From Utricularia gibba (lineage: Eukaryota; Streptophyta; Magnoliopsida; Lamiales; Lentibulariaceae), in contig CM007991.1 of NCBI GenBank assembly GCA_002189035.1, positions 2,976,001 to 3,040,000 on the forward strand: 64,000 nucleotides of DNA. Reading direction: 5' to 3'. Position numbers and translations under genes: made by a program. Of the stretch, positions 23,761 through 36,854 are shown piece by piece. A model generated the notes under the pieces. The model did not search any database, was not told the DNA's origin, and saw only the letters and a program-made list of their open reading frames with translations. Position 1 is the first letter of the stretch. Each line of letters opens with the position of its first letter.

Positions 23761-24300
23761 ATGTCACTCACCCCGACGCCGTCATTCCCCTGCATCAAGC
23801 TCGCCGCGGCGTCATCGCGTTTCTCTTCCTCCTCGGATTTCCGATTCACCGTCAGGAGTTCGCAAGCGGAGGGTCCTCTCAGAAGGCCTGTGGCTCCTAC
23901 GCCTGTAAAGCCGGTGCCACCGACTACTACTACTACTACTAGTCCGCAGCCATCCAAACCGGCGGCGGCTGAGGAGCAAAAGAATGTGATAACACTCGAG
24001 TTTCAGAGGGCGAAGGCGAAGGAGCTCCAGGAATACTTCAGGCAGAAGAAGCTGGAGGAGGCGGATCAAGGACCGCTCCTTGGATTCATCCCCAAAAATG
24101 AAATCTCCAATGGCAGGTAAAACAAATCAATTTCACGAACCCTAGCCTTCGTTCTCTTCAAATCCATCCTTCTACTGGTCACCAGATGGGCGATGTTTGG
24201 ATTCGCCGTGGGATTGCTGACGGAGTACGCGACGGGCGCCGATTTCGTGGATCAAGTCAAGATTCTCCTCTCCAATTTTGGGATCCTGGATCTCGAATGA
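23761..24300 (+). CDS. OHP2: One-helix protein 2, chloroplast LHC-like
   Basis: Thylakoid light-harvesting-like protein with a single chlorophyll-binding helix; with OHP1 and HCF244 it is needed to insert pigment into D1 during photosystem II assembly. Exons 23761-24116 and 24186-24300, about 156 residues. The first roughly 45 residues are Ser-rich and basic, a transit peptide, followed by AEGPLRRPVAPTPVKPVPP. A helical segment FQRAKAKELQEYFRQKKLEE leads to the LHC motif NEISNGRWAMFGFAVGLLTE, whose Glu, Asn and Arg ligate pigment. It ends DQVKILLSNFGILDLE, as in Arabidopsis. Frame and splice sites are intact. Confidence 0.97.
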
Positions 24301-24901
24301 GGGATCAAAAGTCCGAATCGCTGTTCCTCTTCTCGAAATGGGCGGATGTATACTTGGGCTTCAATTTTCTTTCTTGTTTGGACCGTACCTTAATGGGCTT
24401 TATACAATATTCCCGTACCGGGTCAACCCGAATTTGTCGGATCCGATTCAAACCCAACTGTACGGCCAAATGATAAGAAAAACCTAATTCGACTTTAAAA
24501 TAAAGCTTTTTTATTACAAATTTGTACATAGCTTCGGATTTATAATATTTTTTTAAAAAATATTAAATTTAGATAATTATTTTTATTTTTCGTAATATTT
24601 TAAAAAATTTCAATTCAAAACCATGACTAATTAATAAATCAAAAAATGTTGAACCTAATTTTAAAATAATGTCTCACAAAATCTAGTTTTTTATTTTAAA
24701 AATATTTTTCGGATTATTTAAATTTGAAAATGCCTTTATAAAATACTCAGCATTTTGTTATTCCTGGTTAGTTCTTATAGTCGAGGAGTGAGGGTGGCGA
24801 CACTCAAGACTGCAGCAGCTCAGCTGAAGTGTTTTTAGCTTCAAAATCTTGTGCAGGTTTGGAACGTCATTTGATAGATTCCTTCCCTGTTGCGCTGCGC
24901 C
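24301..24901. other. AT-rich spacer, OHP2 3' flank and PAT promoter
   Basis: About 600 bases. The block 24490-24760 is strongly AT-rich and lacks any coding frame. Confidence 0.5.
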
Positions 24902-26237
24902 ATGCCTGAGCGCGTTTACGAAGCCTGGAGGGGAACAATGTGAGGCGTTTTTCATCTTGATTTCTGGGTTCTGTTCCCAAGTAATTTGCTGGTGGTCGTG
25001 GTAAAGTACTGTGGCTAATTTGTGACATTTACAGGTGTTTTTGTTTCATGGGAGGTGGATTTTGGGCAGTAATGTAAGAATCTTGCCGGTTACGTTGCTG
25101 CTCATCCTCCTCCCTGTAGTCATCTTCTGTGTCTTCGTTGCTGTTCATCTTCAGCATGAGTTTTCTCCCTATTACGCAGGCTATGCCTTTCTGGTAGTGC
25201 CTATTGTCCTTGCTCTCCTGGTTAGCTTCCCTCCCTCCTTCAAAACAAGCATATACCTCTCTCCTGGGGATGCAATCAACCTTCTTAGCTGCTGGCATTC
25301 GGTAGGTATCGGCATCGTTTCTTCGTGTTTCGATCGGAGATCCTGGGATTCTACCGCGAAATCCAAACCCACCTGACGGAGAATCCAGTCATGGTTCAAT
25401 AGTGGATAATGTAGGCCATCGGCGACGGAGGAGGAAACGGATACGAGTGATGGTAGATGGCACCGTAGCTGAATTCAAATACTGCGAGACGTGTATGATA
25501 TATCGGCCGCCTCGCGCCTCCCACTGCTCCGTTTGCAACAACTGCGTCGAGCGTTTCGATCATCACTGCCCATGGCTGGGCCAATGCATAGGACTGGTAA
25601 GCATGGTTTACACTTGTTTCCTTTCTGATGACTGTCTGTTGAAAAAGCAAGCTGTTGGATCCGACGCAGCGAAACTACCGTCACTACTTCTGCTTCATCG
25701 CCTCGACCGCTCTTCTCTGCGGCTACATCTGTGGGGTATCTGCATTCAACATCAAGGTTCTGGTTGATCATAACCATCGCATCGCGGGGAGGGCATTGAA
25801 GGAGTTTCTTGCCTCCGTGTGTCTGACAGTGTACTGCTTCTTTGGCGTTTTGTTTCTGGGTGCACTCACTGCTTTCCATCTCTATCTTATAGCCACCAAC
25901 CAGGTCAGCTTCCATTTCCTTCGACACGAAAAGCCTCAAACGAGAAATTCTCATCTCCCTGCGCTTGCAGACCACAAGCGAGAACTACAAATCCCAGGAA
26001 AGGAGGAATCCCCATGACCAGGGCTGTTCAAGAAACTTCTATGAAGTCTTCTGCACCAAGGTGAAGCCCTCAGAGCACCAGTTCAGAGCCTTCGTTCCCG
26101 AGAGACGGGAGCCACCTGTTGCTTCAGCCGACGATCGCGTTGTCGGGGTGGAAAGCCATTTTATCGGAGAAGATACTGGTAGAAGTCGCAGTTGTGGACG
26201 CAGTAACCGTCACTCGAACGACGCGAGTCAAGTGTAG
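24902..26237 (+). CDS. DHHC-type protein S-acyltransferase (PAT05/07 type)
   Basis: Polytopic membrane enzyme that attaches palmitate to cysteines of target proteins. Exons 24902-24939, 25035-25220, 25306-25596, 25670-25903 and 25971-26237. It begins [28 protein letters not shown], has two hydrophobic helices, a [12 protein letters not shown] linker, and the cysteine-rich domain [20 protein letters not shown] leading to [20 protein letters not shown] with the catalytic DHHC. Two more helices follow, then the TTxE motif ([13 protein letters not shown]) and [20 protein letters not shown]. Exon 1 is 38 bases and needs one more base at the G4 run 24930-24933 to keep frame into exon 2. The enzyme looks otherwise complete; substrates and the exact compartment are unknown. 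Confidence 0.92.
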
Positions 26238-26814
26238 GCCCCGATGGGCCCCATTTTGTCACAGTCCCACGCACTCAAACTTTCCCGCCTCCAATTATAT
26301 TTTATTAAAGAATTTTAATACAACCTTGGGTGAATGATATTATTTATTTAGAGTATTCAACTTTCATGATTTTATCATGCATTATTTGTATAATATTATT
26401 TATTTTGAATATTTAATTTTTATAATTTATAATTTTTTCATTTTAAAAAAAATAATTAGAAAAATTCTTCTATTTAAGTGATGCTTGTCAACAACATAGA
26501 AGATGAAAACGGGGCCCACACGACTTAGATAGGAATAATTAATTGCTACACACGAAACTGGGTCGGTAATAATGACGACTGGGTTTTCTCACCAATTTGG
26601 GCCATTAAGAGGCCCATTAAGGTCACATCAGCCTGCCTACGCTGAACCGAATGCTGCTTGTGCTGATGATCATCAGGCAAATTGCAAATGCTGCTGCTGC
26701 TCTCAAATTCGTCCCTGGGATGATGCATTGTCAAGTTCCGGGTTGTTAGAATGTAAAGCATACGGGAAGGAGCAGTAGCAGCTGAATCCAAACCTGTGTC
26801 GATCGGATAGGGAT
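26238..26814. other. Convergent 3' flanks, PAT and WD40 genes
   Basis: About 580 bases, AT-rich at 26280-26470. No gene recognised; a minus open frame at 26546-26791 has no family features. Confidence 0.5.
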
Positions 26815-29034
26815 CTACGAAACATCAGCGACGAACAGATTTCCGGAATCACACCATCCAGCCAGAAGATCTCTACTGGAACACTGGTGGATGGAACAAC
26901 AGGGGCATTAGATCCATCACGCACGATAAGCGATCCCAGATGGGTAATCAAATCACCAACCAACCTTGCTAAATCCAAGCCAATTTGAATCCCCTCTGAA
27001 CGAGAACGCCTTCTTGCTTTCTGTCCAATCTCCACAGAGGACCTGCAAGTGAATCCCACCCCAGTGTGGCATTTTCTTGATGAGTTACTGTGTGTCTTGC
27101 AGACTGGCATTTTCTAAACAGACAAGGAGAGGGCTTGCCTCATAGTCAACTCCTTGGACATAGATGTACTTGGGATTAACAGACGAAAACGCGAGTGCAG
27201 TTATCTGGGATGCCATTTACAGAATGGACATGGTATGGAGGATGGTGATTGCATTCTTAAAAAGGGTAAGCCCCTGCAATCTACAGCTAATGCACTGACC
27301 TCGTACTTTGAGCAGTTCACCCATCTAGACAAAACTGTCCATCTGCTCTTGAAGCATTAAGACAGGGATAAGGAGATTCTGTAGCGGTTGTAGAATGGTA
27401 AAGAAGGATTGAACTCTATTAGCTTTGCTAACCTGCGTGGATCATAGATCGTGACAGACCTGTCAGCCCCTCCCACAGCAATGTAACCAGATGAGGATAC
27501 GCTGACTGAATATAACGTGTTTCCAATGGATGCCGAAACTCTCTGCACGCATCCACCATTTCCCTTCATGCCTATGTCCCATATGCTCAACTGCAATAGT
27601 GTGGCAGAAATCGAAATCCTTTCAGTTAGTTCTGCACAAGGATAAGTTCATTACACTTCTTCTGTGGTAGACAACTCTTTTCACTAATGTGATTTAGTTA
27701 GAATACAGCAGTTTTTACAATGACGAACCAAGAAGATGCACCTGAGAACCTTCAGCAATGGCTAACAATGAGCTTTGACCCTGGAATGATTGGTCCAAAA
27801 AAGCTACCGACTTTGGGTTCCATAGCCTGCATTGCAGCTTGCAGGGTCATTGAATATATAAATAAACTCAGCCAGATTCACATGAGGATAGCAAAGGAGA
27901 ATAGACACGTATTAAGAGTGCGTAGATGGATATCCTGGTTGTAAATATCAACGCTCCTGCATAAACTGCGTGCAACAGCTACCTGAATCGAAGACATGAT
28001 AGGGGAACGTGTATGAGATCTCAAATACCAAACCAAAAAAAGGAAGGTTCAGACAAAGAGTTCATATACCACAAACATTTCACTTGGATTAAAAGAAAGG
28101 CCAGCCCAAGTGCCTTCTCCTATGCCAGCATCGACAGGAGATGCTGAATATGTAACCCCTTCTACATCTAAAAAAGCAACAGAACACACATCACCATACC
28201 AAAAAACTCAAGGAAGGGAAGGGGATAACATAATGCGGATTAATCACACCTCCAGTGCTATCATTCAGTTTAGAAACGATCAGTTGGCCATATGCATCTA
28301 CACTCCCTATGACAGTGGTGTCTGAATGTGAGACCCATAATTAGTCCGAAGGAGCATCCACCATGGAGATGAGAATACGTATGAAAAATGATCTACACTG
28401 ATCACCTTCAGTGCCAGAAAGGCCTATACTTTGGATTTCCAATCGATGAGGGCCATGGTTAAGAGACGACGACCCCAACACCTATTTCAACATTTTTTGC
28501 TAAGCTTATAAATCACTAGATGAAAACTCCCAGTCGAGAAGATTAGTACCTGAGTTAGTTCAGGAATAAGGAGGCTTTCTTTCCCTCTCCCAACAAGTAA
28601 ATCCTCCAGGGAAATCTGGAACATTTAGAAGAGTCCATAAGATTCCAAAACAGTAATGACTATCAGATTATCCTACGCCGGTTTATTGGCTATTTCCCCA
28701 TCGCCCCCAACATTGTAAATAAGAAGGGAAAAAAGAGGCTCGAAAAATAATCAGTCAGTTCTTGCGCCGCATACATGGAGTTTGTAAACGCAGGTGCCCG
28801 AGGCGAGGTAAACCCAGCAAGAGGAAGAGATCCCATTTGCCTGCGCAAACAAAACAACCAAGGGACTGCAAAATACGTACTTGCGTGTGAAACGGTAAAT
28901 GATGAACAACGTACATGGACGGCGAGACGGGATGACTGGAGATTGCCCGGAGAAGGGTGCGGTATGAGAGATTCAGGAACTGCTGCCTTGATCAACTTCT
29001 TTGCCTCTGGAATCTTCCCGGAGTTGGAACTCAT
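26815..29034 (-). CDS. Plant WD40-repeat protein of unknown function
   Basis: Transducin/WD40-like protein conserved in plants; the role is not established to my knowledge. It starts MSSNSGKIPEAKKLIKAAVP and continues SLIPHPSPGNLQSSRLAVHV. Later exons read SLEDLLVGRGKESLLIPELT, NHGPHRLEIQSIGLSGTE, VIGSVDAYGQLIVSKLND, GTWAGLSFNPSE, RSVDIYNQDIHLRTL, SSLLAIAEGSQ, LSIWDIGMKGNGGCVQRVSA, GYIAVGGADRSVTIYDPRR and SVNPKYIYVQGVDYE. The final parts are VLCGDWTESKKAFSFRGDSN and DLLAGWCDSGNLFVADVS. About ten exons. The exon ending VQGVDYE joins the next in frame only through a GC-AG intron (GAG|GCAAGC near 27133). All other introns seen are GT-AG and the gene looks intact. Confidence 0.87.
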
Positions 29035-29297
29035 GGTACCCTTTTCTGGCTTGTGGGCTTCGGCTCTCTAGACGCGGTTTCTTCGAGGGTTGTCGTTGCG
29101 GTGATGATATAAAAGCTTTGCATTTATTAGATTGTCAGAAAGTTGGAAACTGTTTTCAGCCAAAGTTCGTCTCTTGATGATACGAAACTGAAAATAATGT
29201 CTCTGAATCAAACAAAAGAAAGATGAAGTATACTTGAAACGTCAAAACTCCACCCCTCTCACAATTTACAGTTGCAGTGGCATCTCTTCTTCGGGAA

Positions 29298-30528
29298 TCA
29301 GTTCCTCTGGTCGAGTGATGATGAAACAGAGAGAGGTGGCTGGTCATCTCCAGATTGTTTTCTCTCCAGGTAATGATTCATAATTGTGCGACGAGCGGTT
29401 TCGAATGCGAAGTATCCAATGGCTGAAAAGCAAGCACTGTAAAACACGCGAGGTCCCATTCCGCGAGTGAGTCCAATCCACCCTTCTTCTCTGAGTATCC
29501 GCTCTGCCATTCTCGACACGCCGCTGACACTTGCAGCAGTGATCTTATTCATGCTCTCCCCCGAGCTTGAGTCATCAGCCTTGTTTTCACCACATCCAAC
29601 GGAGTTGTTAAAGAAGCAGATATTGCTCCGGCCAATGCCCCGCAGAGAACGCTCTGCAATGGCTCCAAATGCGTTCTTTGTGTCTCACGTAACACTGCAG
29701 CTTTCAGGTACTCGAAAGAAGAATAATTTAATACACCAGCAGGTAAGTTCCTAAGCAACGTAGCACTATATCCAGCATACAGTCCCAAATTCCATCTTTC
29801 TCCAATATCCGGAACAAAACCTCCCAAGCCCTACCCTTCGCACCGGTTTGCATTCTCTGGGTGATCAGTTCCTTAGGCACCATGATTGCCGAGGAGACAA
29901 TATTCCCCATTGCACCAGCAGTTGGAGGAATCAACAGCGAAGGGAACTGCGCAATCCTGGAAAGAAACGACTTGCCAAATTCACATGTACCGAAGTACAC
30001 CGCGGATGAAAATGTAGACCCGACAATCACAGCAGAGACGCCGCTATAGAAGCCAAGGATTCCCTTGCTTTGGAATGTCTTGACAACCACATCAAAGGCG
30101 CTATTATAGACCTCGGATGCCCCTTTTGCCTGGAGTTTGGTCTTGACTGTATCAAGCGGATGAAGGCAAACGTAAGTAAAAGCGCCAGCAATGCCGCCTG
30201 CTCCAGCACCAACAAGCGCTCTTTCTAGCACAGACAGATCCTTGAATAAAGACTTCACTGTAGTTGAATCCTTGGGCGCTGCTTTCAACCATCCAGGGAA
30301 CCTGAAATTTACTGGGCTTTTCACATGTTCCTCACTGGAAATTGTCGTCGACAAAAAACGGTGTCTGGATCCAGTATTCCTAGCGAATCTCTTGATCGGC
30401 TCGGTTTTTGAATGTTTTCGGCTGGAAACAAGAGCGACGTTCAGCTGGTTGAAGAACGCATGGAATTCCGTACACGTACGGGAGTTTACGGGAAAGAGGA
30501 GTAGGGGTTTCAAATCCGGTGCCTCCAT
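29298..30528 (-). CDS. MFL1: Mitoferrin-like 1, chloroplast carrier, frame broken twice
   Basis: Mitochondrial carrier family protein that in Arabidopsis is located in the chloroplast envelope and linked to iron import. Single exon. The N-terminus of about 100 residues is Ser/Lys-rich, a transit peptide, and then the three carrier repeats follow. Repeat signatures are HPLDTVKTKL, VPKELITQRM and TPLDVVKTRL. Other hallmarks are FYSGVSAVIVGSTFSSAVYF, IPPTAGAMGNIVSSAIM, GLYAGYSATLLRNLPAGV and GMGPRVFYSACFSAIGYFAF. Two single missing bases break the frame, at the C3 run 29784-29786 (after KDGIW) and at the C5 run 29558-29562 (after TQARG). Adding one base at each gives one continuous carrier, so assembly error is much likelier than decay. 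Confidence 0.93.
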
Positions 30529-31032
30529 TGTATCCGTATCCGCTCACAGTCACCACCGAGCATCGGGATTTGTGCTCTGTCACGGCGCAACAGCGATGGG
30601 GTTTGATTTGAAGGATGTGAGAAGAAATTCGAAATATAATTTCAAGCCCATAAATTAAGAAAATCTTAGTTTTAACCCCAAACTGAGGGGCGAAAAGGAA
30701 TTAATGGAAAGAATATCCATACAAATCGTATCTGTACACCTGTGAGTGAAAACCACGGGGCTAGGGTTTGGGTCTTTTGGAGGCAAAATTCTCGTTGACG
30801 CTGCTTCCAGTTCTCGCCCTCGAAGGTTAGCAACTTGTTTTTACTTTGTTAGCACTACTGCAAGCATTAGCTCGTGCTCTACAAGGCATCCTCTTAAAGT
30901 TGAACACAACTGTCTCATCTTTTTGTTTTGGGTTTACACTCGTTGCAATTACTCTCATATGTTGCACTCGCAGTTTTTTTATGGGTAGGTTCTTAAATTT
31001 GAGTTGTAGTTTTGTGTGTGTGATGCAGAAGC
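30529..31032. other. Divergent promoter, MFL1 and RZ-1A-like gene
   Basis: About 500 bases between divergent starts. It contains a telo-box-like TAGGGTTT at about 30762 and a probable intron in the RZ-1A leader, ending at GCAG near 31029. Confidence 0.5.
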
Positions 31033-32324
31033 ATGGCCCAACAGGATGAATTTCGCTGCTTTATTGGTAATCTGTCGTGGGCAACATCAGACAGAGGCTT
31101 GAAAGAAGCATTTGAGAAGTTTGGTCATCTTGTGGATGCTAAGGTTGAAAAATCCTTCTAATATCCGTTACCTTTTGTTTTTCTTGCTGTCACTATTCAG
31201 TATTAAATACTCGATTCATGTGTTTTGGACTCCGGAATAAATTTAGACCTTTAATGGAAAAACAGTGACTGCAGTCTTGTTGCTATGTATTACCCTTTGT
31301 AGGCTGGCTCAGTGACTAGGTTGTTTGATGTTTCACTGTCGTAATACTCCCTGAATCATATCCCTTATTCGGTGATGGCACGTTCAAAACCCTTGTATTC
31401 GGTATTTACACAGAAAGCCCTGTAGTCTGGTTTGCTCTTCAGTTTGAAATATTTGGAATGGTAGTTTGTAAGAAGTGGCCATATATTTACGTACACCAGA
31501 TTTGACCTGCCCGAATGAAGTGGGATTTTCTTGAATTGACTGCTGTTTGAAGGTAAAGTGTGACTTTGTGTTCTCTTTCTTCCAAAGGGAATCTAGTGAT
31601 ATGTATTGAACATGCCAATATTGAAGATCATTTGTGCGTTTTGATTGTTATTTGGCTGTTTGAATGAGTATAGCCAGGGACATTGGTTGCTTACTTTTTT
31701 CATAGAGTGCTCTAACAACCAATCGCCAAAACCTTAATTTTCTCTGATTAGGTTGTGCTTGACAAGTTCTCGGGTCGTTCTCGTGGCTTTGGCTTTGTTA
31801 CTTTCGACGAAGAGCAAGCCATGGAAGACGCCATAGAGAAGATGAATGGAATGGATTTGGATGGACGGTCAATTACCGTGGACAAAGCTCAGTCCAACCA
31901 AGGGTCTGGCAGAGACCACGACCGAGATAGAGGGCGGGATCGGGACCAAGATCGTGATAGAGGTAGGAACCATGAGAATGGTGGTGGAGGCCGTGGCTCT
32001 GGCGGAGACTGCTTCAAGTGTGGAAAGCCTGGGCACTTTGCTCGTGAATGCCGATCAGGAGGAGATGAGTCCAGGGGAGGCAGATATGGCGGGAGAGACG
32101 ATAGATATGGAAGTGGAAACCGTTCTGGCCCAGAAAGAAATGGTGATAAGTACGGTGGTCGTAGCAGGGACTCAGGTAATCGTGGTGGATCTGGAAACGA
32201 CACCTATAACAGAGACCGCTCCGGGCCTTATGAGCGCCCCCTCGTTCTTGATCGCATGCCTCTACATGCTTCCCATTTGCTACCTTATTCATCTCAGGGC
32301 TTGTTAAACTGTATAGCATGTTAG
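31033..32324 (+). CDS. RZ-1A: Zinc-knuckle glycine-rich RNA-binding protein (RZ-1A type)
   Basis: Nuclear RNA-binding protein with one RRM, a CCHC zinc knuckle and an Arg/Gly/Asp-rich tail; Arabidopsis RZ-1a responds to cold and acts as an RNA chaperone. Exon 1, 31033-31143, gives [20 protein letters not shown] with RNP2 (CFIGNL). After a 608-base intron, exon 2 from 31752 gives [20 protein letters not shown] with RNP1 (RGFGFVTF), then [18 protein letters not shown]. The knuckle is [15 protein letters not shown]. The tail has RD/RG repeats and [11 protein letters not shown]. The open frame runs to 32324, but one extra base in the C5 run 32237-32241 would end it soon after as ERPPRS, more like known tails. 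The C-terminus is therefore uncertain. Confidence 0.92.
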
Positions 32325-32623
32325 ATTTCCCACCCCTTTGATTCAGTTACTCTGCCATTGTCATTCAGGATGCTACCCATGTTTTGATCTTCATTTCCAG
32401 GCCTACCATCTGCTGCATAGCACGCATGTAAACAGAAATCCTTCACTGAAAGAATTGGAGAAGAAGGCATGCGCACTGATAAGAGCCAAAAAATTGGGTT
32501 GCCTTGTTTCCCCCTCTACTATGCGAGTAACTGGTATACATACATGGATGGATGCACTCGCCGGAAAAAAAATTTCATCTTCTAGTGTTACCGTGTTGTG
32601 AGGGGCTCGGCTCCTCCACATTT

Positions 32624-35600
32624 TCAGGCCTGCCCGGAAACCGTCGACTTGTCGGAGCCCCTGACGTTGTACTTGTCGTAGACCTTCTCTCGGTTCTCCG
32701 ACCACCACGTCTCTGCTTGGCGTTCCCCGAACCTTCTCCGGCTGGGCATAATCAAGCATTCAACTTGGATGAGGATCCTTTGAGATTCCAGGGATTCAGA
32801 TAATACAGTGAGGAGAATGGAAGTACCTGAAGCGCACACGTTTCAGGTCCGTGGTTCCATCATGGAAGGACACAAGCGTTATATACACGCCGGGTTCGTA
32901 TTGCTCGATCCATTCGGCGGCTTCAACCTGGTTGCCGCCGCCGGTCGGCGGTGCTGCATTTCTGGGTTTCAACCCGGTTTCGCTCTCGTGATGCGAAGAC
33001 GATGAATCATCCAGCGCTTCCCTTGCATTTCCAGCACCATTCGGGTGCCTTGGATTCAAGCCATTTGCCGGTGTGACTGACGCGATGATCCCAGCAGCAG
33101 CATCTGCATGTGGTTCAGATGGACCCTGCTTCCGAGCCGTCCCGGGCTGCGAGCTCGCATTGTCTGCAAGACGCGCAGCGCCATTTGGTTCCAGTCCGTT
33201 GGGGAGATGCATCAGCTTCATGCTTTCAGCATCATACCCACCTGGGCCGGGAGGCAACCTCTCCGCCATGTCTTTAAGCTTTAAAATCAACGGGAAACTC
33301 CATTACATCATATTGCATACAAAAGCAATGCGTGATAAAGTCTCACAGAAGCCCACCTGCGCTGTAAGTGATTTGATCACCTCCTTGGCAGCTTTGCATT
33401 TCGCAGATTCCTCTGCAGCTAACGCCATCGCCTCATGAGCTTTCACTGTGACCTTTTGCAGCTCAGACTCTTGCATATCACACCGGCCTTTGAGACCATC
33501 AACCTAATCATCAATAGGCAGCAGAAGTCGTATCTTGATGGTTCAAAGCAAGGAGAGGAGGAGGAGGAGCTTCGTACCTGAAGCCGTAATTTGTGAACTT
33601 GCTGGCTCAGGAGCTCATTTGTGCTCTTCAAACTATCAGCAATGTTTTTGGAGAAGGAAAGCCCCGTCACTGTAGGCACCGGAGTTGCTGATCGTGGGGG
33701 GCTAAGTTTCCTAGAGAATGGAGACACGGGCCTGGAACTAACATTAGATGGAGCAATAATCATCTTCGGCGCCGCCGTTTTCCGAGCAGTATCAAGAGCG
33801 GTGGCCATGAGAGCATCTTTGAACTGCAGTAGAGAAACTTGAGAAGATCGTCCCAAAGAGAATACATCCGCTTTTTTACCCTGTTTGGCTGCTGCCTTTG
33901 TATCCAGCTGCTTGATCAGATCAAGATTAGATGGTAAAGCTGACGACTTCGTCGACGACACAATCGCCCTGTTTTCACCGGAGGGCCTTGGCACTGAATT
34001 TCTCCGACTCATACCACCAGTAGCCTCAACCACCTTGCTTAGTTTGATGAAACAAGAATCACACACTCTGTAAGGCTTGGAAGGATTAGGAGCCAGTGCA
34101 GCACGGATGGCCTTCCTTGAACTGCAAGAATGGCAGTGCACAAGGCCACAGTTATAGCAGTTGTGCCTCTTCCGGGTGAAGCCAAATGCCTGTTTACAGG
34201 CGAAGCACTGTGACTGCTCAGCACCAGAAACCCATTTATGAAGGCATATAGCTGCTGTGTAACTTGAACCACAAGCGATGAATTTGACATGTCTGTCTTT
34301 CAAAGCTTCAACTGTAGTGGGTGTTTTCCTGTCTTCCACATCTCCATGGCCGAGCCTCCCATTAGCTCCTTTACCCAAGTGTAAACCTCATTTTTCATTG
34401 TCAAGACGACTACATGGTAAGCTCCACAAGCAATTTCTTCGACTGATTCGCTAGCAAGCTTGTCGACGACGGAGCACGGCAGCTTGCCATCAGACTGAGG
34501 ATTACCAAGCTGACCATACACTGGGCTCCCCATTGTAAAAACCAAACCAGATGTAGTCAGCCCGACTGTCAAACTGTGGCCACATCCAACTTTTTGGAAA
34601 TCATAGTCAACAATGGAAGATACACATGTAGGCTTCAGTCTAGGTTCCTTGTCTCCATGTCCGAGACGATTTTTGTCACCATCGCCCCATGTGAACAGCT
34701 TCCCTGAACTATAGCTGGAACCAGAATGTGTGGCGATGACATCAACTACGGCAGCAGTGTGCCACACCCCAGGCTACAGCCAACGTCCTCAGTCCTGAAA
34801 GAGACGCTACTTCCTTTGGAGACAAAACGTTTTCCCGGTTTCCATGCCCCAGAACACCAAAGGTTCCTACTCCGAAAGTGAAGAGTTGGCCAGTTGATGT
34901 TATTAAGGCAGTATGCCAAGGACCACAAGAAACCACAGAGACATGAAGCCCGTCTAGGGGACCAGAAATTCTCTTCGGTATCCAATGACTGACATTAGAA
35001 CCATGTCCCAGGAGCCCAGCATTGTGTGTTCCATCACCCCAGGTGTAGAGTTCACCAGCTCCCGTCACAGCACAAGTGTGGAACTCGCCACATGCAACAA
35101 AATCAACATTGCAAAAACTCAAAGACTCCACAGCGCAAGGCTGAGTCACATCTTTCCCAACTCCATGCCCCAGACGTCCACCAGATTCCTCACCCCAACA
35201 GAAAATCTCACCTTGCCTGGATATAAGAGCAGCATGTCGTACACCACATGCAATAAACTGCACATCCAGAACCACACTGGATTGCAGTGGTTTAGGAAGA
35301 AGCACATCAGCTCTAGTGCTCGTGGAGCTACCACTCTTCTCCAACCCAACCTTCGCACTGTTATCACAAATAACTTCGCCCCAAATATAAATATCCCCCA
35401 ATGTCTCACAATCATCTGGTGCAGAACCATGACTAGAGGTGCTGGGGCACTTGATACGCTAACCCGGAAAGTATCAGAACTAGATCCTTTGACTTGATTA
35501 TTCATTTGATCCAAAGCTACATGTAAACTATCTGGAGAAGTAACAATTTTTGAACTGAAGAAAACCTCAGATGAGCACCTTTCTTCTGTGCCGGTCACTG

Positions 35601-36854
35601 AGCTGTCACTTATGCTACTGGAGTTAAAATCTTTCTTGTCCTGAAACCGCCCAAAGTAAGTCCATAAGAGGCTGAAAACCATCTACATTATGCAACTGAG
35701 ATAAAAAAATAAAACTCTAATGACATTAGTGATAGTAGATGAACCACTATCTCCCGTTTCTATTAAAAAATTCTTCCTTCATTCATGTTGTTAACAAAAA
35801 AGAAAGGTGCTTGGTATTTAAATGGAAACAGAGCCACTTAAATCTTAACGAGTATTAGAGCCATAATGATATTATTAGGAGTAAAGTGCCTCGATCTAAA
35901 TCTCCAAATACATTTGAGCACATAGTTCACCTCAAAACAGAGTCCTCCATCACCCCATCCATCAATCTTTGACCTTCGAGGGTGGGTTGATGATGTCAGT
36001 GACTTAATACCAGCTATCCAGATTTCTGCCTCAAGTCTATCCTTACAAATCTATAGCAATGGAATTAAATAACATCAATAAATTTTAACAAACCAAGAGC
36101 AGTTTGGGGGTTCACGCATACTAGCCTACACACTGACCAGATCAAGGGATCTTTTCCCGTTGCTGTATATGAGAGAAAACGATAAGTGCTCCTTTTCTGG
36201 ACAGAGATAACGCCGGAAAACAGCCTGGAAACAAGTTTCTTAGTTTCCAAAAAATGAATCCACGGAGAGAGGATATTAAAGACAAGGATAGATGGAGAAT
36301 CACAGTTCTTTGTCCCGGGATGATCCTTGAAACTGAAGTCAACTTCAAGGTTCTTTCTCCAGTATTAGAAATCCAAATTAAAGTTTTCTCGTCCTATGAG
36401 TCAATAAAAAATGCTAGAGATAAACCAGAGTTGCAGTAACTAGGAAATGTAAGAGCATCACGCCCAACTGAACAACAAGATAATATGTTAGCCTTACACC
36501 AGAGAGTCTAAATGGACAGACTTTAGGCCTTCCTTTACGCCCGTATTTGAGAAGCTGCGCTCCTTTCTTCAGTGCAATTAAAGCCTGTAAGACGACCAGT
36601 CGACCAGCACAAGGTGAGCTTGGTTTCAAATATAATCTGACACAAAGGGCATCCGGCTGCAGGTCCTTAATTTTAGTCAATAATTGCTCATAATTACCAA
36701 CTCTGAACTAAAACTACAAGAATTAGCTCTAAAGACTGAACCTTTTTTTCTCAACCTTTAAAGTCCTGTTAGATGTTTGCTCATATGAGGGAAGAAGAAA
36801 ACCCACCTGCTCAATGTCACGATCGGCATTATAGTAGCTAACAAGATCTGCCAT
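32624..36854 (-). CDS. PRAF1: PRAF1: PH, RCC1, FYVE and BRX domain protein
   Basis: Plant-specific phosphoinositide-binding protein with an RCC1 beta-propeller that can act on small GTPases. It starts [16 protein letters not shown] at 36854. The PH domain shows [34 protein letters not shown] and [20 protein letters not shown]1 repeats occupy roughly 35.4-34.3 kb ([44 protein letters not shown]). The FYVE finger is the PRAF variant [17 protein letters not shown] with YRVCDSC. A coiled coil follows, then the BRX domain [19 protein letters not shown] and [20 protein letters not shown], ending STVSGQA. The RCC1 part is broken three times: one base missing at 35444-35447, two near 34767-34770 and one at 34374-34376. 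Restoring them yields an unbroken protein, so sequence error is the likely cause. Confidence 0.95.

Noticed and set aside
29298-30528. MFL1 as a pseudogene
   Set aside because: Both breaks are single missing bases in C/G runs in otherwise perfect carrier sequence, matching the window-wide error pattern.
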